A stretch of 64,000 nucleotides of DNA from Flectonema sp. DT1601 (lineage: Eukaryota; Euglenozoa; Diplonemea; Diplonemida; Diplonemidae): positions 744,001 to 808,000 of the forward strand of contig OZ025802.1 in NCBI GenBank assembly GCA_964019425.1, given 5' to 3'. Numbering within the stretch: position 1 is the first letter of the stretch; every line of letters starts with the position of its first letter. Shown here one piece after another: positions 35,681 through 45,000 of this stretch. Below the pieces are notes generated by a model. It saw only the letters and a list, made by a program, of their open reading frames with translations, was not told the DNA's origin and made no database searches. The position numbers were made by a program, and so were the translations under genes.

Positions 35681-36033
35681 TTAGCACTCTCTGAGGATTC
35701 TGTCTCTAAGAGTAAGTCTGTTAAGAGCCTGGTCAGATCCACCCTTCTCTCTGATGAACCCAGAGAAGCAGTAGGTCTTGTAGGTGTTGGTGTAGTTACC
35801 GCTGTCGTCGATGTCACCAACGTTGAGCTGAACGGCAGCGTGGTCGGTGGCCTGTTTTTGTTTAATTCAGTTTCTCTGATGAATATTGAAAGAAACTCTT
35901 CACAAGAAATTAATCATAAATGAAAACATACGTGGATCAACTGGTTGGTGGCAGAGCACTTACGTGGGATGTAGAGCTCAACGAACTCACCCTCGTCGTT
36001 GTGCATACCGATCTGCTGCTTGCTTGGGGCCAT
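35681..36033 (-). CDS. RPS21: 40S ribosomal protein S21 (eS21), copy C, two exons
   Basis: Exon 1 is 36033-35932 and exon 2 is 35851-35681; the 80-bp intron starts GTATGT and ends TTAAACAAAAACAG. It differs from A and B by Ser instead of Asn at residue 4 and a few silent sites (for example TTG for CTG in the last codons of exon 1). A leader acceptor TTTTCTTTCAG lies about 20 bases before the ATG. It is the most upstream gene of the trio. Copies are spaced about 620 and 770 bp apart, with unrelated intergenic sequence between near-identical exons. Confidence 0.93.
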
Positions 36034-36407
36034 GTTGCTAAGGTGCGATAAACTGAAAGAAAATAATTATTATTTTTTCGTGTTTCTTACGTTAGTGCAT
36101 ACCAAGAACGACATACTGTTGCCACTCATTACCCTCCAAACTCCATTCCATACTGTGAGTGAATTAAAATAATAGTAATCCGGTTCGTCTCTCAAATAAA
36201 TTGTTTTTTTATGACAAAAATATGATCGTCGGATACAACGACCGCTCACTGAACGCAACATACAAGGCGATACGTAAAAACGAATTAAATACAACGTTTT
36301 TTTTTTTTTTTAAAAAGAATTATTTATTATTATTTCCCTCCTCCAAAGTATTTCAGACCCGCTAAAAAAACTCTAAAAGAATTACAGTAAAAGACTCCTC
36401 ACATATG
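36034..36407. other. Intergenic between RPS21 copy C and the amino acid transporter
   Basis: AT-rich, with a T-run at 36298-36312. Presumably the RPS21 leader and the transporter 3' UTR. No gene seen. Confidence 0.45.
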
Positions 36408-37793
36408 TTATGATAATTGATTCCCACTCAGGAAATCATTAATTATACCCCACCACGAGCAGACAGCCATAACAATACCTAACAAGAACAAGTACCAATG
36501 CCACTTGCTATCGTTTAACATTTCACCGCTGATGGGTAAGTGTGTCCGAGGTAGAAGTGGTGGTGATTCACTCTCGTAGAGTGAAATTGGATTACTCTTT
36601 AATACTTCAGAATACAGTAATGGAGGTACTATGAAAATCAATGATATACTAGACAGTGCTCCAGTTACAGCAAACACTGGAGCAATTTGAGGAACAGCAA
36701 GCGCAAAAAATAGAGGAACCCCAATCATAAACAATGATGCAACATCAGGAGAACAACTACCTCCGGATAATTTCTCAACTAGTCCTCTACACGGATGTTG
36801 GATAAGTGGAACGTGTAATGAGATTGATAATAAAATTAAAAGTTGTAATGCTTCAGTTATTCCTCCATCTGAACCTTCGAATTCACCTATAGAGACGAGT
36901 AGATCAGGTCTTGTTACGGAACCATATCGAAGAGCTCCTGCAATACCAGCCGTTAAGTAGATTAAAACAGATGCTAAAATTGACCATTGGATGACTGCAC
37001 CTATTCGATAACGACATCGTCGGGTTCTACCGATTGAGTCAGCCTCACGAAGCTCATCGAAAACGTTTAAAATAGCACTGTGACATGTGAATGAGAAGCA
37101 GACGGTAGGCAGTTCCAGTAACACTTTCTGAGTACCTTTCGGAGGATATATAAACGGTAAACGGTCAATGGATTCTGATGTCGATGATACAATCCCTCCA
37201 ACAGCCTTCTGACAAACAACAACAATAAAAACAATAATACTAGCGGCAGCAACAAAACTAGTCATTCCTAAGTATTGCATCTTCTTAGACAACGCGAGTG
37301 GTATTATCAATAAGACGGTTAGTAAGCAAGTCACCGTTATGATTGTGGTGTAGGCAATCTTATCAGTATAGTGATCGTGTAATAGATTAGTTACAATATC
37401 TCTAACAACTACTAAGTAGGATGTTACTGAACCAGCTGCTTGCATTATGACCATGTAATCAACAATAGAATTACCAAAAGCGTATCTCGCTAATGAGTTC
37501 CAGTTGTACTCTCTGGCTAGTAACGCGCTGTTCACAACAAGTCTGAGTGAGTACTGAGTAATGCAACCCATCCCGATTACCATCAGACTAAATGTTGTGA
37601 TTCCCATTAGTGACGCAGCGTATGGCAATCCAAGAATCCCAGATCCTATAATTGTAGTTATCACATTGGCTATTGAAACAGCCATGCTCATCTTCCTTCC
37701 TTGAACTATTGTCGTCTCTCTTGCTGGTGTTCCGTCAGTAAAGGCAGATGACGAATACGGTCTTGAATCTCCATTGAGTTCACCATCGTACAT
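36408..37793 (-). CDS. Amino acid/auxin permease family transporter (SLC38/AVT-like)
   Basis: A 461-residue multi-pass membrane protein from Met 37793 (MYDGELNGDSRPYSSS). The first span contains IIGSGILGLPYA, the broken-helix glycine motif of amino acid/auxin permeases, and about 10-11 hydrophobic segments follow. Length and layout fit SLC38 sodium-coupled neutral amino acid transporters and the vacuolar AVT group. Substrate and membrane (plasma, lysosome or vacuole) are not determined. I prefer this Met to an upstream one because the upstream in-frame extension crosses a 22-base A-run and then TTTCTCCTTTCCATAG, a good splice acceptor 17-18 bases before the chosen ATG. The N-terminal 40 residues are hydrophilic and cytosolic. 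Confidence 0.85.
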   Translation of the reverse strand: MYDGELNGDSRPYSSSAFTDGTPARETTIVQGRKMSMAVSIANVITTIIGSGILGLPYAASLMGITTFSLMVIGMGCITQYSLRLVVNSALLAREYNWNSLARYAFGNSIVDYMVIMQAAGSVTSYLVVVRDIVTNLLHDHYTDKIAYTTIITVTCLLTVLLIIPLALSKKMQYLGMTSFVAAASIIVFIVVVCQKAVGGIVSSTSESIDRLPFIYPPKGTQKVLLELPTVCFSFTCHSAILNVFDELREADSIGRTRRCRYRIGAVIQWSILASVLIYLTAGIAGALRYGSVTRPDLLVSIGEFEGSDGGITEALQLLILLSISLHVPLIQHPCRGLVEKLSGGSCSPDVASLFMIGVPLFFALAVPQIAPVFAVTGALSSISLIFIVPPLLYSEVLKSNPISLYESESPPLLPRTHLPISGEMLNDSKWHWYLFLLGIVMAVCSWWGIINDFLSGNQLS

Positions 37794-38499
37794 CAGTTGT
37801 TTGTGAGGTACTATGGAAAGGAGAAATTTTTTTTTTTTTTTTTTTTTTTTTGTTTCCCCCAATAATAAAAATAAGAAAACTCAAAACAGTAACATTAATC
37901 ATTCAGACAAGAATGTTTTTTTTGACAACAATCTTTTTTTTTTTTTTTTTTTTTTCCAGTGGTTAATTTGCGAGTACAGAATAGTCGCTGCGATCGGTGG
38001 GTTAAAAAAAAAAACATTCTACAACAGTACAACAGCTGTTGACTATGAAAAGAACGACAGCTGAACAAGTCTGCTGAGCAGAGTTGAATCGGAATTTTGC
38101 ACCAGAAGATTGGTTTGTGCTTCTGTGACAGCAGCAGCTCATGAAATGCATATCTGAGGTTTCGAAGAAACAACAACATCAACAGACTAAAGTAAACTAA
38201 AGAAGGAATGGACAATACCAACACCCGTAGACCTCATTGTAATAGGGTTACAAGGAAGAAAAGAACGGGGAAAAAAGAAAACCAATCACAGCAAAGCTGA
38301 ATCACATCGCTTGTACTAAAAAAAAAGAAAATATCTAACGTTCAACAAACAATAACAGAAAAGGGAGAATTTCCCTTTTTGTTGTTTTTTTTTTTCTTTT
38401 TCTTTTTTTTTTGCACCAATGAAGTTGGAAAAGAAACTATTTGCCGACAGTAATACTGTCCTCTATCAACAAAATATAATGTTTTTTTTTTTCTTTTTC
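37794..38499. other. Intergenic: leader of the amino acid transporter
   Basis: Contains A/T runs at 37829-37851 and 37934-37955 and a T-rich stretch at 38382-38413. A 109-residue frame on the minus strand here (37895-38224) is Leu/Phe/Ser-rich, ends in poly-Lys from an A-run and has no recognisable domain; I do not call it. No other gene seen. Confidence 0.45.
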
Positions 38500-39348
38500 T
38501 TACGGATCGTCTTCCCCTCCAACAGTCAAGATCAACGGAGCAGAGTCACCTGAGTCAGAACCGTATTCAGAGCTGATTGTGAAGGATACGTTAATCCAGT
38601 ACGCTGCTACGATTAACACCATCCCTGAAATACTTGTAAGACTAATGCTCTCGTTAATAATAAATAATTGAACAGCACAAGATACAATTACTTCGGTAAA
38701 CGTTGTGATAGATTCCGTGAACATCGCTGGTATCACCCAGAGACACGACGACAACACAAATACCCTAATGTGATCTTCAACAGAGAAGTTAAATCCAGAA
38801 AAATACAGTAGTATTGGTGTCAATACCACACTACACAGAATAGAATGACTACTTCTGTCAATCATACATCCCTCTGTATGAAATGATTCACTTATTCGTG
38901 AGAGTGAAGTTGAAACAAGACATAGTAAGACACCTATTTGGTGATCTGAGAGAGTTTTTAATTCAGATTTTGAATCTGGACACAAAGCTAAAACAATACC
39001 AATAAAAGTAAATAACAACACTTCAGAATGTCGTAGTGATCCAATAGTGTATGTACTAATTAAGTTAATTATTGATACCTCAGGAAGTGACAAAGATTGG
39101 TAGCAGTACATTCGGATTGTCAATTGTGACCAAGAAAGGACCGACTGAGTTAGTGAAACTTTTCTTCCACCGTTTTGAAGAAATGAGAGTTGTATGATCC
39201 CCTCCCAAATCCAACGAGCTTCCGCAGCCTCTGCTACAGTAAAACCATTTGCGAAATACCATTTTAGCAAACATCCTCCGACAACCCATTGGACCCACTC
39301 GTAGTTGTCTTCGGTGTGGATGTGTAAGTCAAATGACGACCTTGTCAT
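38500..39348 (-). CDS. Multi-pass membrane protein, drug/metabolite transporter (EamA/SLC35G)-like
   Basis: A single-exon frame of 282 residues with about eight hydrophobic segments. A region near residues 80-120 (YQSLSLPEVSIINLISTYTI, then a span ending IVLALCP) resembles the DMT pattern in which a short helix before an S-x-x-P-like segment precedes a membrane span, and the last 60 residues (TFTEVIVSCAVQLFIINESI, then a final span) look like the end of the second EamA half. The match is weak and from memory. The ATG is the second of two close ATGs; the first is followed at once by a stop. The tail ends in an acidic stretch GGEDDP. Alternatives are a nucleotide-sugar-transporter relative or an unknown family. 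Confidence 0.6.
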   Translation of the reverse strand: MTRSSFDLHIHTEDNYEWVQWVVGGCLLKWYFANGFTVAEAAEARWIWEGIIQLSFLQNGGRKVSLTQSVLSWSQLTIRMYCYQSLSLPEVSIINLISTYTIGSLRHSEVLLFTFIGIVLALCPDSKSELKTLSDHQIGVLLCLVSTSLSRISESFHTEGCMIDRSSHSILCSVVLTPILLYFSGFNFSVEDHIRVFVLSSCLWVIPAMFTESITTFTEVIVSCAVQLFIINESISLTSISGMVLIVAAYWINVSFTISSEYGSDSGDSAPLILTVGGEDDP

Positions 39349-39729
39349 CGTAGCATGTTGAGGAGGGGAAATAGTTTGGTATTTCTGTGATGAGAAAAGT
39401 AAAAGAGATGAATTTAGGACTGTTTATGGATTGCTTTTTATTTTTTTTTTTTTTTTCAAACTTTTTTTTTTTTTTTTTTTTTTTAGATTTTTTTTTTTTT
39501 ATGAAAATGATATTCTGCACCTGACGACACCCTCAACTATGTGAGTATCTTTTTTTCTTTTTCGTTTTTTTTTTTTGTTTCTAACAAGCGAGGTGTTGTC
39601 CTTGATAGGGTACTGGAATACCCACGAGTAAAACAAGGGGAATCAAAAAGAGCAAAAATACTAACAAACATCGGTTTCGGTAAGAAGCAGACATATCAAC
39701 GGCGACAAGCCTCTCGATCGGCATTAGGC
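39349..39729. other. Intergenic between RPS30 and the DMT-like gene
   Basis: Three T-runs at 39440-39503 and a further T-rich stretch at 39551-39576. No gene seen; it is probably the RPS30 3' UTR plus the leader of the DMT-like gene. Confidence 0.45.
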
Positions 39730-39924
39730 TTATCCCAACTTTCCAAGTGGCTGAGTGTTTGGCTTGTATGGCTTTCCCTCAGTCTGGTTGGCGAATCTCT
39801 TGTTGTGCTGGGCTCTCTTCTTGGCACGACCGACGCAGTTCTTCTTCTTCTCGGCCTTCTGAACCTTTGGTGTCTGGTTCTTAACCTTACCGGCACGAGC
39901 TAATGATCCGTGAACCTTTCCCAT
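39730..39924 (-). CDS. RPS30: 40S ribosomal protein S30 (eS30), free-standing
   Basis: 64 residues starting [20 protein letters not shown], the eS30 signature, then a Lys/Arg-rich core ([19 protein letters not shown]) that binds 18S rRNA. In animals eS30 is made as a fusion behind a ubiquitin-like protein (FUBI). Here the start Met sits directly at the mature N-terminus and no ubiquitin-like codons precede it; upstream is a 17-base leader, the acceptor TTCCCCTCAG, and AT-rich sequence. This matches the unfused form of fungi, plants and many protists. The C-terminal 18 residues (after FANQTEG) differ from the usual eS30 end. Confidence 0.93.
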   Translation of the reverse strand: MGKVHGSLARAGKVKNQTPKVQKAEKKKNCVGRAKKRAQHNKRFANQTEGKPYKPNTQPLGKLG

Positions 39925-39941
39925 TTTATAAAGAGAAGAAT

Positions 39942-39951
39942 CTGAGGGGAA
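39942..39951 (-). promoter_or_regulatory. Candidate 5' leader splice acceptor of RPS30
   Basis: TTCCCCTCAG on the gene strand, 17 bases before the ATG. The same ten bases precede RPS21 copy A, suggesting a shared acceptor consensus for highly expressed genes. Confidence 0.5.
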
Positions 39952-40716
39952 GTTGCTTATAATTACAATACAATGTTTACTCTAAAAACTTTCTATTTTA
40001 TATTTTTTTTTTTTTGAGGTACAAGACCATCGTTTACTTGCAAACATGGATAGCAGAAACATGTCGGCAGTTGGAAGCAGCAAAAAAAAAAAGAAGAGAA
40101 AAAAAAAAAAGAACTACAAAACAACAAAACAACAAAAAGCAACGAAGCAACAATCCCTGTCTGTTGTGTTTCACGCAAAAAAACAAGGAAACGTTGCAAA
40201 AAAGAAAAAAAAATGAATTAACTCAAAAATAATCAATTTCTATATATATATATTTTTTTTTCGTATAACAAACAGGTGAGGCTATCTAAATAAAATTAGT
40301 GAGTCGAATTCCGCCAACAGAGGCCCCCTTTTGGGTTAAAAAGATAAAGTCCAAAAAGCCGAATCGCCGTTTTTTATTCGACCACATGAGTCTTCTGTTG
40401 TTGTGAGTTACCCTCCCAAAGCACTTCTAATGTACAGCAACGTTTAGATTAAATAACTAAGAAACTAACCGCACTTTTAAGAAAGTAAAATCATTTTTTG
40501 AAAAAAAGTGTTCATAAGTGTTGAGCATCACTTTTTTTATTTTATTTTTTTTTTTTTTTGTTTCGTACGGTCATGTAGGTGCGACAGGTTTCTGTCTGCG
40601 TTCAACGAAATATAAAATTCAGTGCTAAACGTGAATGCGATGTGAGCAAAAGCAATACAAAAAAAAAAAAAAAAAAAACCCCGATCACAGCAGGGCCTCT
40701 CACTGGAATAAATTTT

Positions 40717-41360
40717 CCTGACGGTCACAAGACACCAAACCAAACAATAAGGAACAAACTTCAGAGAGCTCGGGACAGATAATCAGCTATATACTATATA
40801 TTGGAATACGATTGCGACTGTGAGCAGAGCAATACAGCAAAATAATTGGTTCTTAACTTTCAAACAGAAAATACCGTAAGTGTTTTACACATTCTTTTTT
40901 TTTTAGTTCTTACGAGTTATAATAAATGCTAAAAATGCGAAAAAATAAATCCTCATCGGAGTGTCTTTCCAGAATAGGGTTTCCTGACGGTCACAAGACA
41001 CCAAACCAAACAATAAGGAACAAACTTCACAGAGCTCGGGACAGATAATCAGCTATATACTATATATTGGAATACGATTGCGACTGTGAGCAGAGCAATA
41101 CAACAAAATATTTGGTTCTTAACTTTCAAACAGAAAATAGTAACATAACACCGTAAGTGTTTTGTTTGTGACGAAAACCCCCCCAGAGTTGCCAACATTC
41201 TTTTTTTTTAGTTCTTACGAGTTATAATAAATGCTAAAAATGCGAAAAAATAAATCCTCATCGGAGTGTCTTTCCAGAATAGGGTTTCCTGACGGTCACA
41301 AGACACCAAACTAAACAATAAGGAACAAACTTCACAGAGCTCGGGGACAGATAATTAGCT
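40717..41360 (+). repeat. Tandem repeat, about 2.2 copies of a 266/305-bp unit
   Basis: Copies begin with CCTGACGGTCACAAGACACC at 40717, 40983 and 41288 (offsets 266 and 305). The third is cut short near 41360 after GACAGATAAT. Copies 1 and 2 are nearly identical over their full length, except that copy 2 has about 39 extra bases around 41145-41190 including a C-run. Each unit contains the segment CTATATACTATATATTGG. Function unknown. It lies between two genes and could hold a small RNA gene, but no conserved RNA could be recognised on either strand. Confidence 0.8.
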
Positions 41361-41927
41361 CTATTTATTTATTGTAGCGGTTGATCACGTAGAAAAATTA
41401 ATACTCGTGAGTAAATATTAAAAGAGGAAGGGAGGGGGGGGGAAGGTTAATTTGTTTAAATTTCTTTTTTTTTTTTTTTTTTGTAAAAATAAAATACAAC
41501 TGCATTATATCATTTAAAAAAAAAAAATAATAATAAATGATAATTTGCTAAAGATGCAGTGACTATGGTGATGGCATAACTTATCCTTTTGAACATTATT
41601 AGGTATCGAGAATAATCCAAAAACCTAATATAGTAAATATAAAAGGGAAGGAATGAGGGACGTGTTTTTTTTTTTTTTTGAGGGGGGGGTAACTTGATAC
41701 TATGAGAAGGGGGGTTGAATTTTCCAACTCCCACAAAATGTGATTTCGTGGCTAAATTAAATTTTCTACTTTTTTTTTTTTTTTTACTTTTTTTTTAAGA
41801 ACCGTAACGATAACAAGAAACACCAACAACGGTATAGTAAATGAACAACGTACAAGTTTTTGTTTTTTTTTTTTTTTTTTCTTTCTTTTGAAAATAATCT
41901 AAGTACAAAACGCCAAATTAACTTCTT

Positions 41928-41973
41928 CACACACACAAACACAAGCACACACACACACACACACACACACACC
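41928..41973. repeat. (CA)n microsatellite
   Basis: An imperfect CA run followed by a nearly pure run of about 14 CA dinucleotides, just beyond the 3' end of the 1,630-residue membrane protein gene. Confidence 0.9.
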
Positions 41974-42067
41974 TTGTTTTGTATTTTTATAAAGAAAGGA
42001 TTTTCCAGATGAGCAAAACATTTTTTTTTTTTTAAAATCTATTTTATTATTATAAAGTTCAACAAGT

Positions 42068-45000
42068 TTACATAGCAGCATCCCTCTTCCATTCCATATA
42101 TAAACACGATTGGGGAACCGTTGGTTCTCTAGTAAGAGAAGATGCACCTCCCTCTGAAGGGGCTCTCACTATATATTCCCGAGGGCTATCTCGAGAAGTG
42201 GGAGAGTGTTGTCGATTAGTCGGTGAGTTGGTTCTTTTACTCTCAACAGCTCTCTTTACGAGTGATTTATAATTCCTTTTCAAGTCAGCAGTGTGATGAT
42301 CATCAGTCGAGTGTTCCTGTTTATAATTTAATAATAAAAGAAATACATAAAAGGAATAACACAATAGACAAGATGATAAAAAAAAAACACATACCGCAAC
42401 TCTAGCTTTTAATCTAGCTGAGAATTGAGTTCCAATATTGCTCAGAGAACGTCCAATTGGAGTGTTTGTTGTGGAGGAAGACTTTTTAGTTGAATGCCAC
42501 TTGCCGCCATCCCAAGTACCTCCTTCTATCCATCCACCATCACTAGATGGTTGTGGTTGCTGTAGGGTGTTTGTTGTCACTTCATTCTACTCTGAGATGA
42601 TAAAGACTACATAAGTTCAACATACCGATGGCGCGAGTTGTATCGCAGCTAACAATTTATCAGCTTCTTCAAGAGCACCAGCAATTAAAGGATTTGAACT
42701 TCCTCGAGCAGGAGATGGTGGTGCCTGACCGTATCCATTCTTTGGACTTTTACTCGAAGCACTTCCTCTTCTTGAGGGTGAATGAAGCATTTCCGTCCGA
42801 GGTGATTTCGGTGACAGCTGTCCGACTGGAATCCCGCTAGACCGCCGAGGTAAAGCAACGTAATTGGGAGTACCAGCGCCATTACTGTACTGTTCTTCAC
42901 TTCTTTCTGTTTTGTGTTGAGGTGAAAGTTCAGGACTCGTATCAGTACTACGATGTTTAGGAGATTGCACAGGTGAGATCATATTATCGAGAGAACTAGA
43001 ACTTCTTAGATACGGTTGACTCTTTCCTTCTGAGGCTCGTCTTTGAGGGACGTCGACTCCGAACTGCATTGGACTTCTGAGGGGACTAATTGGAGGCATG
43101 GCAGCACTCCCAATCCTGGGGACTTGAGTTAGTTGATTTGAAGGTGGTGTTGGTGAAGTTTGTCGTCTTTTTACAGCACTGATTGACTCAACTCGTGGGA
43201 TTCCCTGAAGCAGATCATTCAAAGGACTGTCATCTAAACTATTAGGAGACGGAGGAATACCAATACGAGACCAAATCTCAACTGGCAGTTGTAAAGTATT
43301 CACCGAGGGAGTTGTTATCGGTGTGCCATCACTTCCAATTAACCCACTTGGGAATAATTCAGTATCAATTGAAGCTGTTTTTCTAAATGAATCAAATTGT
43401 AATAAACTTCCATTTAAATTCATTTGTTGCTGCTGATGATTAATGAGATGTTGATACTCGTCATCATCAACCATCTCCGCCATGTTCGCAAACTCTTTAA
43501 AAAGACCACTTGAGATCAGACCTATCTCGTCACTATCATCGTTCTCTTTGAATCTGTCATCTTTGTCAGGTTGTTTTTCATCACCTAATAAGGTTCTCAT
43601 TCCACTAAGACGACTACGTACTGGTGGAGCTAATAGTTCAGATGAGTCCTGAGGACTGACATCAGATTCTCTCGATAATAAATTTTGATTTGGAAGTAAA
43701 AGAGAAGGTTGACGAGCTGGTGAATTATCAGGTCTCTCAACCGGACTAGTCGGAAGTGACGTCCATCGATATGAAGGAGCTGTGTCTTGTGAAGTAACTG
43801 ACAGTTGTGGTGATCTTGATCTGGGTGTTTTCTTACCTCCAGAACCTCTACTTCTGGACGCTAATAATGATGCAAGTGTTAAAGGTGATTGAGTCCTTGA
43901 CGATCTGTTAGAATTAACTTCTGACTTATCGTCTTTCATCTTCCTCCTACTCGACGGTGATAATGTCGGAGATTGTAGTGCTGATGGAGATGGTGACATC
44001 ACTTCATTCATCACATTCGAAAGAGCATCTTTTATGACGAGGACTGATGATTTCCTTGTCATTCCACCCTTCTTTGACTTAGTGTTAAATTTCAATATCC
44101 CCTTCCTCTTTGACTTTGAGGTATTAAAAGAAACATGACCAGTAGGAGGCAACGTAACCGGAGGAGAGTCTGGCCTCCCGTCAGCGTCTTGTTGGACGAA
44201 TGGCGGACTATATGTCGGAGGTCGATTTTGAGAATCAAGAGACTCGTCTGTGGCACTCGAATCTCGTCGTATAAAAGGAGTTCGTAATTCCTCTTCGGTG
44301 TACTCTTCTTCTTCATCATTTCCTCCAGTGAAAACAGACATGATCTGAGCGAAAGCATTGCTTGATTGTTTTCTAGCTGGTCTGGTCTCTTCTTCAATAA
44401 AATCAGCCGCTTGTTCAACAGCATCTCGTTGCATGTTTACGACCATTGCTGCCTTCTCAGCAAACCATCTCGAGTCTAATATCGTTCGGCGTAAGGCTGC
44501 TGAAAATCGAGCTGAGAAAGACCAACTCATAAATAACCCAACACCTAACACTACCAACACAGCGAGAATGACTTGAGTGTCAGTGACTACTTCAAAACTA
44601 TTTAAACTGTAAACTAACCCAGTTAGGAATCCAGCGAATAACATGGTTCCTGTTTTGGTGTTGTTGTTGTTTTGTTGTTGTTGTTGTTGTTGTGGAACAT
44701 ATAGGAAACACCAACACATACCAATAAGTGAATCAAGAATCATATCATGTCCATCAGTTGCTAGACTCAGAGCTCCAATATTATGCTTATGAAACTGAGA
44801 GATAACTCCTGGCTTCACAGTACAATGAGCTAACAGAGTTGAGAAACAGGTAAACGGAACAAGCGTCCGACGAGTTTGAAGAAACAACGCCGGCACAGTC
44901 CAAGTCCAAGACGCCCACAACAACCACAACGAGATAAACCCAACAGCCGCAAGGGAAAAGTCGTATAAAACTTTCAATTTCGGATGTTGTGAAAAGATTC

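Larger units (their letters stand above)
39925..42067. other. 2.1 kb gene-free region with tandem repeat and microsatellite
   Basis: No protein gene on either strand. It contains the leader of RPS30, the repeat array at 40717-41360, a CA microsatellite, several A/T runs (40659-40678, 41463-41482, 41667-41680) and G-runs near 41431 and 41683. The stretch 40300-40400 (GC-richer, around an AATTCCGCC) has small inverted segments but I could not assign it to a known RNA. Confidence 0.5.

Noticed and set aside
37895-38224. A 109-codon minus-strand frame upstream of the amino acid transporter
   Set aside because: Leu/Phe/Ser-rich, ends in poly-Lys from an A-run, and no recognisable domain; more likely leader sequence.
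40303-40390. Weak similarity of the minus strand (GATTCGGCTTTTTGGAC) to the 5' end of U2 snRNA
   Set aside because: The branch-site pairing region and Sm site could not be located; the similarity is short.
40800-40850. Resemblance of the tandem repeat segment CTATATACTATATATTGG to U6 snRNA (ATATACTAAAATTGGAACG) or to the end of a trypanosome-type spliced leader
   Set aside because: The essential U6 ACAGAGA box and AGC triad context are missing, and no GT donor follows the TATTG as a spliced-leader exon would require.
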